NCBI GenBank assembly: GCA_038232275.1
Contig: JBBSIC010000053.1
Span: 1 to 22,487 of the forward strand
Length of the DNA: 22,487 bases
Source of the DNA: DATLGB01 sp038232275
GTDB taxonomy: Bacteria; Actinomycetota; Thermoleophilia; Solirubrobacterales; Solirubrobacteraceae
Reading direction: 5' to 3'
A program made the translations under genes and the position numbers. The number at the start of each line of letters is the position of its first letter. The stretch's first letter is position 1. The notes beneath the pieces were generated by a model. The model was not told the DNA's origin. It did not search any database and saw only the letters and a list, made by a program, of their open reading frames with translations. This document shows, in pieces, positions 13,592 to 22,309 of this stretch.

Positions 13592-15112
13592 TTGGCGGTG
13601 GCCGAGGCGGTCCCGCCCGAGCTGCGGGCGCTGCGCGAGCATCAGGCCGAGCTCGTGGATCTCCACGGAGCGATGGCGGTGCTCACGTGGGATCAGAACA
13701 CGTACATGCCGCCGGGCGGCAACGAGGCGCGGGCCGGCCAGCTCGGGACCCTCGAGCGGCTCGCCCACGCCCGGCTCGTCGACCCGGCCCTCGAGCGCCT
13801 GCTCGACGCGCTGGAGCCGTGGGCGGCGGACCAGGACCCCGACGGCGACGACGCTCGCCTGGTGGGCTGGACGCGCCGCGACCACGAGAAGGCCGCGCGC
13901 GTGCCCCAGGCGCTGGCCGTCGAGATGGCGACCGAGGCCGCCCGCGGCTACACCGCGTGGCTCGCGGCCAGGGAGTCCGGCCGCTTTTCGCGCTTCCGCG
14001 ACCCGCTGGCGCGCCAGGTCGAGCTGCGGCGCGAGTACGCGGCGTGCTTTCCCTCCGCCGCGCACCCCTACGACGTCCTGCTCGACGACTTCGAGCCGGG
14101 GATGACCCTGGCCGAGGTGCGGCCGCTCTTCGACGCGCTCGTCCCCGCGCTCAAGCCGCTGGTCGACGCCGCGGCCGACGCCGACGTCCCTGCGGTCCTG
14201 GACGGCGACTTCCCGGTGGACGCGCAGCGCGGGCTGCTGCTCTCCGTGCTCGCGGACCTCGGGTTCGATGAGGGCACCTGGCGCCTGGACGACTCGCCGC
14301 ACCCGTTCGCGCAGTCGCCCGGCCCGGGCGATGTGCGCATCACCACGCGCTATCGCTCCGACGACCTCGGCTACTCGCTCTACAGCGGCCTGCACGAGTT
14401 CGGGCACGGGCTCTACGAGGCCAACCTCGGCGTGCCGCTGCGGGGGACGACGCTGCACGAGTGCGCGTCGCTTGGCATCCACGAGTCCCAGAGCCGGCTG
14501 TGGGAGAACGTGGTCGGCCGCGGCCGGCCGTTCAGCGGCTGGCTGCTCCCGCGCCTGCAGGAGCACCTGCCGGCCCGCTACGGCGGCATGGACCACGCGG
14601 CGCTCTACCGCGGGCTCAACGGCGTGCGCCGGTCGCTGATCCGCACCGAGGCCGACGAGACGACCTACAACCTGCACATCGCGCTGCGGCTGGAGCTCGA
14701 GCTCGCCCTGGTCGAGGGCCGGATGGAGGCGGACGACCTGCCCGCGGCCTGGGGCGAGCGCATGCACGCGCTGCTCGGCGTCGAGGTCCCCTCCGACGGC
14801 GAGGGCGTCCTGCAGGACGTCCACTGGGCCTCGGGGATGTTCGGCTACTTCCCGACGTACACGCTCGGCAACCTGATGGCGGCGCAGCTGTGGTCGCAGG
14901 CGCGCGCGGACCTCGGCCACGTCGACGAGCAGATCGCGCGCGGGGACTTCGCGCCGCTGCGCGAGTGGCTGCGGGTCCACGTCCACCAGCACGGGCGCAA
15001 GTACACCCAGCGCGAGCTGCTGCGCCGGGCCACCGGGCAGGAGCTCGGTGTGGAGCCGTTCCTTCAGTACCTGCGCGCCAAGCTGCTCGACGCCGGCGTG
15101 CTCGCGGGCTAG
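13592..15112 (+). CDS. M32 family metallocarboxypeptidase (Taq type)
   Basis: 506 residues, typical for M32 peptidases, which are cytoplasmic Zn/Co enzymes that remove C-terminal residues from peptides. The zinc motif is HEFGH (268-272) in GLHEFGHGLYEANLG, with the third ligand E298 in GIHESQSRLWEN, a segment diagnostic of the family. The N-terminal MAVLTWDQNTYMPPGGNEARAGQ also matches M32. Start is TTG at 13592, or GTG at 13598; neither has a good ribosome site. It lies 3-9 bases after the divIVA-like gene, so the two are probably co-transcribed. Its TAG shares bases with the converging ftsH stop. Confidence 0.95.
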   Translation: MAVAEAVPPELRALREHQAELVDLHGAMAVLTWDQNTYMPPGGNEARAGQLGTLERLAHARLVDPALERLLDALEPWAADQDPDGDDARLVGWTRRDHEKAARVPQALAVEMATEAARGYTAWLAARESGRFSRFRDPLARQVELRREYAACFPSAAHPYDVLLDDFEPGMTLAEVRPLFDALVPALKPLVDAAADADVPAVLDGDFPVDAQRGLLLSVLADLGFDEGTWRLDDSPHPFAQSPGPGDVRITTRYRSDDLGYSLYSGLHEFGHGLYEANLGVPLRGTTLHECASLGIHESQSRLWENVVGRGRPFSGWLLPRLQEHLPARYGGMDHAALYRGLNGVRRSLIRTEADETTYNLHIALRLELELALVEGRMEADDLPAAWGERMHALLGVEVPSDGEGVLQDVHWASGMFGYFPTYTLGNLMAAQLWSQARADLGHVDEQIARGDFAPLREWLRVHVHQHGRKYTQRELLRRATGQELGVEPFLQYLRAKLLDAGVLAG

Positions 15113-17085
15113 GTCGGGGTCGGCGCGAGGCTGGGCGCGGAAGCGGCGCTGCCGGAGGGCGGGGTCATGCCGGCCGCCTCGTAGGCCTCGTCCTGGTCGA
15201 CCGTCTCCTTGTCGAGCAGGACGAGGGCGAGCGAGTCGAGCCGCTCGCGGTTGTCGGCCAGAAGGCGCGTGACGCGACCGTGCGCGCGATCCACGAGCGC
15301 CTTGACGGCCATGTCGACCTGGTGGCGGAGCTGGTCGGACGTCTCGGCCGCGAGAAACGGGTTCGCGCCGTCGTCGGGTAGGACGTTGACGAACCCGATC
15401 TCCTCCGACATGCCCCAGCGGCCGACCATCGCGCGGGCGATCCCGGTGACCTGCTCGATGTCGGACTCGGCGCCGGTGGTGATCGTCTCGAAGATGACCT
15501 CCTCGGCCACCCGGCCGCCGTAGGCGACGTCGATCTTGGCCTCCAGCGCCGCGAGGTCGTAGGAGATGCGGTCGTTGTCCGGGGCCGAGAAGGTGACCCC
15601 GAGCGCGCGGCCGCGGGGGATGATCGAGACCTTGCGGACCGGGTCGGCGCCGGTGGTGAGCATGCCCACCACCGCGTGGCCGGCCTCGTGGTAGGCCGTC
15701 CGGCGGCGATCCTCCTCGGACATGACCATCTTGCGCGGGGCGCCGAGGATGATCTTCTCGAGCGCGTCGGTGAAGTCCTCGTGCATGACGCGCGTGTGCT
15801 CGCGGCGGGCGGCCACGAGCGCGGCCTCGTTGCAGAGGTTCGCGATGTCCGCGCCGACCATGCCCGGCGTCGTGGCCGCGAGGCGCTCGAGGCGGACGTC
15901 GGGATCCAGGGGCAGCGAGCGGGTGTGGACCTGGAGGATCTCCAGGCGGCCCTCGAGGTCGGGCGGCGGGACCGTGACCCGGCGGTCGAAGCGGCCGGGG
16001 CGCAGCAGCGCGGAGTCGAGCACCTCCGGGCGGTTCGTGGCGCCGAGCACGATCACCGTCGTGTCGGATTCGAAGCCGTCCATCTCGGTGAGGATCTGGT
16101 TGAGCGTCTGCTCGCGCTCGTCGTTGGAGCCCGAGCCGAAGCCCGCGCCGCCGCGCGAGCGGCCGACCGCGTCGAGCTCGTCGATGAAGATGATGGCCGG
16201 GGCGGCCTCCTTGGCCTGCTTGAAGAGGTCGCGCACGCGGGCGGCGCCGACGCCCACGATCGCCTCGACGAACTCCGACGCCGAGCTCGAGAAGAACGGC
16301 ACCTCGGCCTCGCCGGCGGTGGCGCGCGCGAGCAGCGTCTTGCCCGTGCCGGGCTGCCCGGCGAGCAGGACGCCGCGCGGGATGCGGCCACCGAGAACCT
16401 GGTAGCGCTCGGGGTTCTTGAGGAAGTCGACGACCTCGAGCAGCTCGTACTTGGCCTCGTCGATGCCGGCGACGTCGTCGAAGGTGATCCGCTGCTCGCC
16501 CTTGTCGACGCGGCGCGCGCGCGAGCGGGCGAAGCTGGCGAGGCCGCCGATGCCCCCGCCGCCGGCAGCGCCCGCGCGCCGGGCCATGTAGACGAACAGG
16601 CCGACGATCAGGACGACCGGCCCGAAGCCGAGCAGCAGCTGCACGAAGATGTTGCGGCCGGCGTCGATCGGCCGGGCCTCGATCACGACGCCCTTGCCGA
16701 TCAACAGGGCCTCGAGCTGGTCGCCGTTGGCGAACTGCGGGATCTCCGTCTCGAAGTTCTTGGCGCTCTCGGACTTCTTCTCGGGGTTGGGGACGGCCTT
16801 CTTGAACTCGCCGGTGACCGTCTCGCCGAGCGGGCTGATGCGCTTGACGTTGCCGCTCTTGACCTGACCGACGAAGGTGGGCGAGTAGGGGACCGTCACG
16901 GTCGGCGCCGGTGGGGCGATCACGTTGAGCAGCAGCCAGTTGAGCGCGAGCGCGCCGACGATGATCAGCAGCAGGCCCGGGCGCGGCATGCGGCGGCCGG
17001 GCGGCTTGCCGTCGTCGGCGGGGTCCTTGGTCGGCATCCGGGGGCGTCGCTCGTGGGGTGCCGGGTGGGGCGCCGGTTCGGGCAT
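15109..17085 (-). CDS. ftsH: FtsH-type membrane AAA protease
   Basis: 658 residues. FtsH is a membrane-anchored hexamer that unfolds and degrades membrane and regulatory proteins. Order: Pro/Arg-rich cytosolic N-terminus, TM1 (about 37-57), an extracytoplasmic region, TM2 (about 148-167), a Gly-rich linker, an AAA domain with Walker A GQPGTGKT (243-250), Walker B IIFIDELD (298-305) and RPGRFDR (362-368), and an M41 protease with HEAGH (466-470) and third ligand D542 (TTGAESDIEQVT). The pore motif, normally Phe-Val-Gly, is I276-V-G. It appears to be a divergent FtsH and may be a second copy. The ATG at 17085 is just downstream of a TATGGT hexamer; ATG at 17037 is an alternative start. Confidence 0.95.
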   Translation of the reverse strand: MPEPAPHPAPHERRPRMPTKDPADDGKPPGRRMPRPGLLLIIVGALALNWLLLNVIAPPAPTVTVPYSPTFVGQVKSGNVKRISPLGETVTGEFKKAVPNPEKKSESAKNFETEIPQFANGDQLEALLIGKGVVIEARPIDAGRNIFVQLLLGFGPVVLIVGLFVYMARRAGAAGGGGIGGLASFARSRARRVDKGEQRITFDDVAGIDEAKYELLEVVDFLKNPERYQVLGGRIPRGVLLAGQPGTGKTLLARATAGEAEVPFFSSSASEFVEAIVGVGAARVRDLFKQAKEAAPAIIFIDELDAVGRSRGGAGFGSGSNDEREQTLNQILTEMDGFESDTTVIVLGATNRPEVLDSALLRPGRFDRRVTVPPPDLEGRLEILQVHTRSLPLDPDVRLERLAATTPGMVGADIANLCNEAALVAARREHTRVMHEDFTDALEKIILGAPRKMVMSEEDRRRTAYHEAGHAVVGMLTTGADPVRKVSIIPRGRALGVTFSAPDNDRISYDLAALEAKIDVAYGGRVAEEVIFETITTGAESDIEQVTGIARAMVGRWGMSEEIGFVNVLPDDGANPFLAAETSDQLRHQVDMAVKALVDRAHGRVTRLLADNRERLDSLALVLLDKETVDQDEAYEAAGMTPPSGSAASAPSLAPTPT

Positions 17086-17131
17086 CGGCTAAAGACCATA
17101 TCGGCCGCTTTACGGGAGACGCTAAAGCGTC
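17086..17131 (-). promoter_or_regulatory. ftsH promoter and adjacent palindrome
   Basis: On the minus strand TATGGT (17100-17095) is a TANNNT -10 candidate 9 bases before the ATG, which predicts an almost leaderless mRNA. Upstream, GACGCT-AA-AGCGTC (17118-17131) is a 6-bp inverted repeat that could be an operator or a short terminator hairpin for the gene upstream. Confidence 0.4.
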
Positions 17132-17159
17132 GAACGTCTGTTCGCTTCGATGTGTGTGC

Positions 17160-18212
17160 TCAACCCGCGCGCCTGGCTTTCGCCGCGGCCCCGAGCAGCG
17201 CCGCGCGCGACCGCGCTCGTCCCGATCCGACGACGCGGGCGGCGAGCGGGCGGTCGACCGCTCCGTACCAATACTTGTAGGGCTCCGCTCCGCGCCCGAA
17301 GTCGTAGCGCCGGCGGCCCGCCTCGATGCTCGTCCGGATGCCGTGGCCGATGGCGATCTTGCCGAGGCCGAGCGTGGCATGACGGGGATCGAAGCCCCCG
17401 AGGTACCAGTAGAACGCCTCGGGATCGACGAAGTTCACGTAGGCGCCGATCACCTCGCCACGGCGGGTGAACTCCCAGACGAGGGCCTGCTCCCGGGGGA
17501 TCAGCGTGCGCACGCAGTCGAGCACGAAGCCCGTGAAGCGGGGAGCGAGGTGCAGGGAGCTGATCTCCCGCCCTGCGCCCTCCCACTGCCGTCGGCGGAG
17601 CTCGTGCCAGCGTCCGATCGCCGGACCCAGCGCGTCGGGCTCGACGACCTCGCGCAGTTCGACTTCTCCGTCGTCGAGCCGGCGCAGGTGCCGGCGGAGG
17701 TTCTGGCGGTGGCTGGACGAGAGCGAAGCGAGGTAGGCGTCGAAGGTCCCGGGGAGGTCGATGGCCGGGGCGGTGACCGGCGGCTGGGCGCAGGTCTTGA
17801 GTCCCGCGTCGTCCATCGCGTCCTGTACCGGCGAGCCGGGTGGCAGGCAGCGAAGGATCCAGGCATCCCACTCACCGCAACGGCGCCGCAACTCGGCTCC
17901 GACGGCCTGTGCGACGTCGTTGCGGCGGGCGGGCGCCGCCAGTACGTCCCAGTAGTCCCCGGGCTCCATGCCCACCCCCTCCAGGATGCGCAGCGGACCC
18001 TTGCGTCGCCGAACCAGCGCGGCGAGCCCGATCAGCTCCTCAGCCTCGCAGACGACCACCAGGAACGGCTCGGCGTCCGCCGCGAAGTGGGGCCACCAGG
18101 CCTCCGCCCAGCCGGGCGACGTGAAGGGCGTCGCGTCGGGCTGGCCGGCGTGGAGCCGCGCCCAGCCGTCGAGCAGCGGCTCGAGCGGACCCCGGTGGAC
18201 GTGGACGCGCAT
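17160..18212 (-). CDS. FemAB/CelD(BcsL)-like GNAT acyltransferase
   Basis: 350 residues. The layout is that of the double-GNAT proteins annotated as CelD/BcsL 'acetyltransferase involved in cellulose biosynthesis'. It has an N-terminal PFTSPGWAEAWWPHFA segment, SLSSSHRQNLRRHLRRLD in the middle, and a C-terminal GNAT half with GEVIGAYVNFVDPEAFYWYLGGFDPRHATLGLGKIAIGH and YDFGRGAEPYKYWYG. Such proteins probably transfer acyl or aminoacyl groups in envelope or polysaccharide synthesis; the substrate cannot be told. ATG at 18212 has TACCCT (18226-18221) 8 bases upstream and no Shine-Dalgarno site, again near-leaderless. It is divergent from the NTase-kinase gene and upstream of ftsH on the same strand. 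Confidence 0.8.
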   Translation of the reverse strand: MRVHVHRGPLEPLLDGWARLHAGQPDATPFTSPGWAEAWWPHFAADAEPFLVVVCEAEELIGLAALVRRRKGPLRILEGVGMEPGDYWDVLAAPARRNDVAQAVGAELRRRCGEWDAWILRCLPPGSPVQDAMDDAGLKTCAQPPVTAPAIDLPGTFDAYLASLSSSHRQNLRRHLRRLDDGEVELREVVEPDALGPAIGRWHELRRRQWEGAGREISSLHLAPRFTGFVLDCVRTLIPREQALVWEFTRRGEVIGAYVNFVDPEAFYWYLGGFDPRHATLGLGKIAIGHGIRTSIEAGRRRYDFGRGAEPYKYWYGAVDRPLAARVVGSGRARSRAALLGAAAKARRAG

Positions 18213-18367
18213 GGCTGCGGAGGGTACGCGTGTCGCGCGCTGCGGCCAGGCATCGCGGCTCGCCGTCGTGGCATGCTTTGCACGATGCGACTCGCCCCCA
18301 TCCTCCAGCGTCGGCCGCGGTGCGACGTGGGTTCCCGGAGCAGGCGACTGATCGCTCGCAGGCACCG
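18213..18367. promoter_or_regulatory. Divergent intergenic region of the surface-polysaccharide genes
   Basis: These 155 bases separate two divergent genes and must hold the promoters for both. The leftward promoter candidate is TACCCT at 18226-18221. On the rightward side I see no clear TANNNT hexamer or Shine-Dalgarno site close to the GTG at 18368. No gene was recognised here. Confidence 0.4.
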
Positions 18368-19711
18368 GTGTCCCTGACCGAAGGTCACGCTGCCCCCTTC
18401 GGCGCCGGGAAGCGCGGGAGCGCCACCCAGGCCGCACTCCTCGACGCACACGGCCGCGGGACGCTGCTGGTCGTCGGTAGCGAGCCCCCGCGCGGGCGCG
18501 ATCTCGACCTGCTGGTGCCCGACGCCGGGCTGGACGAGCTGGAGCGGGCGCTGGTCGCCGCAGGCTTCGAGCGCCACGGACGCGAGTGGGCGCGCTTCGC
18601 CGGCCCCCGCGTCGAGCTCGTCGAGCTCACGCCGGCTTCGTCTTGGGGCCTGCCCGGCGCGGTGCTGGACGCGCTGTTGACCGACGCCGAGCCGATCGAG
18701 CCCTACGGGCGACTGCACCGGCCCGCGCCTGCCGACGGGCTGCTCGTCCTCGCCCGCCGCCGGCTGGGCGTCCACGGGCCTGTCGCGGACAAGCACCGCC
18801 GGCGGATCGCCGCCATCGAGGCCGCCGATCCGTTGGCCTGGGAGGCGGCCGCCGCTCGCAGCGCCGCCTGGAACGTGTCGGGCGCCCTGGCCGCCCTGTG
18901 CGCGGCACGGCGGTCGGGCAGGGCGCCCGCCGGGCTCCGGGCGCGGGCGGCGGCGGAGGAGGCACGCGCGCAGCGGCGCAGCCGGCCCGCCGTGCTCGTC
19001 GCCGCCGCTCGGGCCGTTGCGCCATCGCCGCCTCGCGGCGCCGTGATCGCCGTGTCGGGCATCGACGGGGCAGGCAAGAGCACGCAGGCCGCCGGCCTCG
19101 TCCTGACCCTCTCCGATCTCGGCCACGAGGCGACGGTTCAGTGGAGCCGGATCACCTACGACCCGGCGCTGCGGTGGATCGGGGCCGCGCCCAAGCGCCT
19201 GCTGGGCCGGCTGGCAGGGCGCTCGGTGCACGACGCCGAGGGTGATGCCGACGAGGACCCGGGGACCGCGGTGGCCGGCGTCCTGCGCGAGCGCGTCGCC
19301 GCGGCCGACCACGCCTGGGCGCTCACGGTGGCCGTCGTGCACGCCCTCGGCCAGCGGCGCGCCCTGAGGCCGCACCTGCGCGCGGGGCGCATCGTCGTCC
19401 GCGACCGCTACGTGCTCGACGCCACGGTGCAGCTCATCGAGTCCTACGGCGTACGCCGCGACGTGCGCCTGCAGGCGGCGGTCCTGCGGCGCGCGTGCCC
19501 GGTCCCGGTGTTGGCGTTCTGGCTGGACGTGGACCCCGGCGAGGCCTATCGCCGCAAGCCGGAGGAGTACACGGCGGGCGAGCTCGCCGGGCACCGCCGG
19601 CGCTACCGGGCCGCGTACTCGGCGCTGGGCGTCGAGCGCGTCGACGCCTCGCAGGACCCCGAGGATGTGGCGACCGACCTCGCCCGCCGGGTCTGGCGGC
19701 GACTCGCGTGA
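18368..19711 (+). CDS. Nucleotidyltransferase-like / thymidylate kinase-like fusion
   Basis: 447 residues in two parts. The first (about 30-130) looks like a polymerase-beta-type nucleotidyltransferase: GTLLVVGSEPPRGRDLDLLV with the GS...D45-x-D47 motif. This resembles the NTP_transf_5 group found in polysaccharide loci. The second (about 224-447) is a P-loop kinase of the thymidylate-kinase fold: AVSGIDGAGKSTQ (Walker A 231-239), VVRDRYVLDATVQ (D346-R347) and a RRKPEEY lid-like segment. The substrate is unknown, so it should not be called Tmk; related two-domain proteins sit in exopolysaccharide and teichoic-acid-like clusters. GTG at 18368 was chosen because upstream codons are not protein-like. 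Its stop overlaps the flippase start (GTGA). Confidence 0.75.
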   Translation: MSLTEGHAAPFGAGKRGSATQAALLDAHGRGTLLVVGSEPPRGRDLDLLVPDAGLDELERALVAAGFERHGREWARFAGPRVELVELTPASSWGLPGAVLDALLTDAEPIEPYGRLHRPAPADGLLVLARRRLGVHGPVADKHRRRIAAIEAADPLAWEAAAARSAAWNVSGALAALCAARRSGRAPAGLRARAAAEEARAQRRSRPAVLVAAARAVAPSPPRGAVIAVSGIDGAGKSTQAAGLVLTLSDLGHEATVQWSRITYDPALRWIGAAPKRLLGRLAGRSVHDAEGDADEDPGTAVAGVLRERVAAADHAWALTVAVVHALGQRRALRPHLRAGRIVVRDRYVLDATVQLIESYGVRRDVRLQAAVLRRACPVPVLAFWLDVDPGEAYRRKPEEYTAGELAGHRRRYRAAYSALGVERVDASQDPEDVATDLARRVWRRLA

Positions 19712-21186
19712 ACGCTCCGGCGGTGGGCGTCGGCACCGGCCCGGAGCGCGCGCAGGACCGCCCGCCCGCCCACAACGTCGCGGTAGCGGCGATCGCCGAC
19801 ATCGTCGGCAAGCTGAGCACCCTGGCGTGGACGGTGGTGGCCGCGCGGGTGCTCACCCAGGAGCAGTTCGGCGCCTTCAACCTGGTTCTCGCCCTGGCGC
19901 TCATCGCGTCGGCCTTCGCGGAAGGGGGCTTTGACCCCGTCCTCGTACGGCGCGCGAGCCGGGACCGGCGGCGGCTGTCGACCTTTCACACGCAGGCGAT
20001 CGCGTGGCAGGTGGGGATCGCGATCCCGGTGTTCGCGGTCGCGGCCGGGGCTGTCTGGCTGGCCCGCTCGGGCGCCGAGGTGCGCACCGCCATCGTCCTG
20101 GTCCTCGGCGCGGTGTTCCTCGACCTGTGGAGCGACACGGCGCGGGCCTCCGCCGCGGCCGCCCGCAACCAGGCTCGCGTCTCGGGTGCCTTGGCGCTGC
20201 AGCGCATCGCCGCGGCGGCCCTGATGATCCCCGCGCTCGCGGCCGGCCTCGGCCTCACCGGCATGGCGGCGGCCTTCCTGGTGGCCTCTGCGATCGGCTG
20301 GATCGCCCACGTGCGTGCCCTGGCGTCGCTCGGCGTCGCCTTTCGCTGGCGGGCGCTCGACCGCCGGGGCATGTGGGCCTTCGGGCGCGGCACGTGGACC
20401 CTCGCGCTGAGCTCGCTGCTCGCGATCGCGCTGTTCCGGGTGGACGCGGTGCTGCTGGGCGCCCTCAAGGGCGACGAGGCGGTCGGCCAGTACGCGGCGG
20501 CCTACCGCCTGTTTGAGACGGTGCTCTTCCTCACCTTCGCGGTGGTCGGGGCGGTCGCGCCGCTCATGAACGCGCGCGCCGACGACCGGGCCGAGGTCGC
20601 GCGCCTGAGCGAGTTGATCGTCGTCGTGCTGAGCTTCGTCTACGCGCCGTTCGTCGCCGTGTGCCTGACGGAGGGGCGGGCGGTCCTCGAGCTGCTCTAC
20701 GGTGCCCGCTACGAAGGCGCGACTGCGGCCGTGCACTGGCTCGCGCTCACCCCGCCCGCGTACGCCGTCGCCGCCATGACCGGCGCCACGCTCGTGGCCC
20801 TCGAGCGGACGACGGGGATCTTCATCGGGGCATTGATCGCCCTGGCGGTCAACGTGACGCTCAACCTGGTCCTGATTCCCTCGCTCGGGGGGACCGCGGC
20901 GGCCCTCGCCACCACCGTCGCGTACGCCATCGAGGCCGCGATCGGCGTCGCCCTGGTCGCTCGCCTCGTGCCGCGCCTGCGCATCGTCGCGCCGTTCGTG
21001 GAGACGCTGGCCGTCGCCGCCGTGACCGGCGTGCTGCTCGAGGTCTCGCCGCTGCCGGTGTTCGTCGAGGTCCCGCTCGCGGCCGCGGTGTACGTCGCCC
21101 TGTGGCTGGGGTTGGTGCGCACCCGCCGGCCCGAGCGGCTCGCCGCCGTCCGTACCCTGCTGCTGCGCGGGTCCGCGGCCGGCTGA
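19708..21186 (+). CDS. Wzx-type polysaccharide flippase
   Basis: 492 residues with about 12-14 hydrophobic spans and few charged residues between them, the pattern of MATE/MVF-superfamily oligosaccharide flippases (RfbX/Wzx). Segments such as VAAIADIVGKLSTLAWTVVA near the N-terminus, VARVLTQEQFGAFNL-like 'reaches-for-the-membrane' spacing, and FRVDAVLLGALKGDEAVGQYAAAYRL in the middle are characteristic. These proteins flip lipid-linked sugar units to the outer leaflet of the cytoplasmic membrane. The GTG start at 19708 overlaps the previous stop by 4 bases, so it is translationally coupled to the NTase-kinase gene. Confidence 0.88.
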   Translation: MNAPAVGVGTGPERAQDRPPAHNVAVAAIADIVGKLSTLAWTVVAARVLTQEQFGAFNLVLALALIASAFAEGGFDPVLVRRASRDRRRLSTFHTQAIAWQVGIAIPVFAVAAGAVWLARSGAEVRTAIVLVLGAVFLDLWSDTARASAAAARNQARVSGALALQRIAAAALMIPALAAGLGLTGMAAAFLVASAIGWIAHVRALASLGVAFRWRALDRRGMWAFGRGTWTLALSSLLAIALFRVDAVLLGALKGDEAVGQYAAAYRLFETVLFLTFAVVGAVAPLMNARADDRAEVARLSELIVVVLSFVYAPFVAVCLTEGRAVLELLYGARYEGATAAVHWLALTPPAYAVAAMTGATLVALERTTGIFIGALIALAVNVTLNLVLIPSLGGTAAALATTVAYAIEAAIGVALVARLVPRLRIVAPFVETLAVAAVTGVLLEVSPLPVFVEVPLAAAVYVALWLGLVRTRRPERLAAVRTLLLRGSAAG

Positions 21187-21206
21187 CCGCGCGATACTTC
21201 ACCGGC

Positions 21207-22298
21207 ATGCGTGGCGTCCTTCTGCCGATCCGCGGCCTCGACGATGCGGTCACGGCGGGCTGGCGGAAGCTGGCTGCCTCCGCCCTGGAGCCCAATCCCT
21301 TCTTCGACCCGGCCCTCGCCGCCGCGGCGGCCCGGCACCTGCCGGGCGGAGAGCAGGACCGCCTGCTCGCGGTCTTCGACGGGGAGGCGATGGTTCTCGC
21401 GCTGCCCGTGCGCCGGACCGGCCGCTACCGGCGGGTCCCGATGCCCACGTTCGTCGGCTGGGGCCATGCCCACGCCTATCTCGACACACCCCTGCTCGCC
21501 GGAGCGGATCCGGTCGGAGCCTTCGCCTGTGCACTCGACGTCGCCGCCGGGGCGGGCGCGCGGCGGCTCGTGCTCGAGCGCTCGCCGGGCGATGGGCCGG
21601 TGCGGCGGGCGCTCGACACGGCGCTGGCCCACCGCGGCGGCCAGGCCACCGCGCCGGTCATGCGCCGTCGCGAGGCCCCGACGTATCTCGAGGGGCGGCT
21701 GAGCGGTCAGCGCCGGAAGAATCTGCGCCGCCAGCGCCGTCGGCTGGAGGAGCACCTCGGCCAGGTGGCGATCCGCGATCTCGCCGGACAGGGTCTCGAG
21801 GCGGGCCTCGAGCGGTTCTTGACCATGGAGCAGGCGGGGTGGAAGGGGCGGAAGGGCACGGCGCTCGCGTGCGCCGACGGGGACGCCCGGTTCTTTCGCG
21901 AGGGCATGGGCGCCTTCGCGCGGGTGGGCGGTGCGCAGGTCTGGAGCCTCGAGGCGGGCGACACGACCGTCGCGACGCTGTGCGCGGTCGTGAGCGGCCG
22001 CGCCGCGTTTCACCTCAAGACGGCCTACGACGAGCGCCACGCACGCTTCTCCCCCGGCATCCAGCTCGAGCTCGGCATCATGGAGGCGTTTCACGACGAC
22101 GCCCAGCTCGACTGGATCGACTCGTGTACGGCGGACGAGGACTCGCCCTCCGGGCTGCTGTACCCGGACCGCCGCCCGATGCAGGTTCTGGTGGTCGCCC
22201 TCGACAGCGGCCGCGCCCGGCTCGGTGCCTCCGCCCTGCGCGAGGGGTTGCGGTGGCGCGCCCGACTGGCGGGTGGCGTCCCCGCGCCGGGAGCCTAG
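21207..22298 (+). CDS. Second FemAB/CelD(BcsL)-like GNAT acyltransferase
   Basis: 363 residues with the same double-GNAT plan as the protein at 17160-18212: NPFFDPALAAAAARHLP near the N-terminus, SGQRRKNLRRQRRRLEE in the middle (the counterpart of SSSHRQNLRRHLRRLD), then an acetyltransferase half with QAGWKGRKGTALA, VSGRAAFHLKTAYDERHARFSPG and QLELGIMEAFHDD. The LKTAYDE..RFSPG..LE pattern is typical of the family. It probably modifies a surface polymer or lipid-linked sugar. ATG at 21207 comes 20 bases after the flippase stop, so it is likely in the same operon. Start of the frame further upstream is antisense-like sequence within the flippase. Confidence 0.82.
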   Translation: MRGVLLPIRGLDDAVTAGWRKLAASALEPNPFFDPALAAAAARHLPGGEQDRLLAVFDGEAMVLALPVRRTGRYRRVPMPTFVGWGHAHAYLDTPLLAGADPVGAFACALDVAAGAGARRLVLERSPGDGPVRRALDTALAHRGGQATAPVMRRREAPTYLEGRLSGQRRKNLRRQRRRLEEHLGQVAIRDLAGQGLEAGLERFLTMEQAGWKGRKGTALACADGDARFFREGMGAFARVGGAQVWSLEAGDTTVATLCAVVSGRAAFHLKTAYDERHARFSPGIQLELGIMEAFHDDAQLDWIDSCTADEDSPSGLLYPDRRPMQVLVVALDSGRARLGASALREGLRWRARLAGGVPAPGA

Positions 22299-22309
22299 GA
22301 TCCGGCATC
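22296..22309 (+). promoter_or_regulatory. Candidate -10 element overlapping a stop codon
   Basis: TAGGAT (22296-22301) contains the TAG stop of the preceding acyltransferase gene and stands 8 bases before the next GTG. It has the same sequence and arrangement as at 12764, so the last gene could have its own near-leaderless promoter. Confidence 0.35.

Noticed and set aside
12812..17380. Very long open frame (about 1,500 codons) on the minus strand
   Set aside because: It lies antisense to the divIVA-like and M32 genes and out of frame with ftsH. Its low-complexity Arg/Gly/Ala-rich translation has no motifs. Long false frames are expected in such GC-rich DNA.
18281..18377. Short frame starting ATG near 18284 before the NTase-kinase gene
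   Set aside because: Arg-rich with no conserved features; the intergenic region is better explained as holding divergent promoters.
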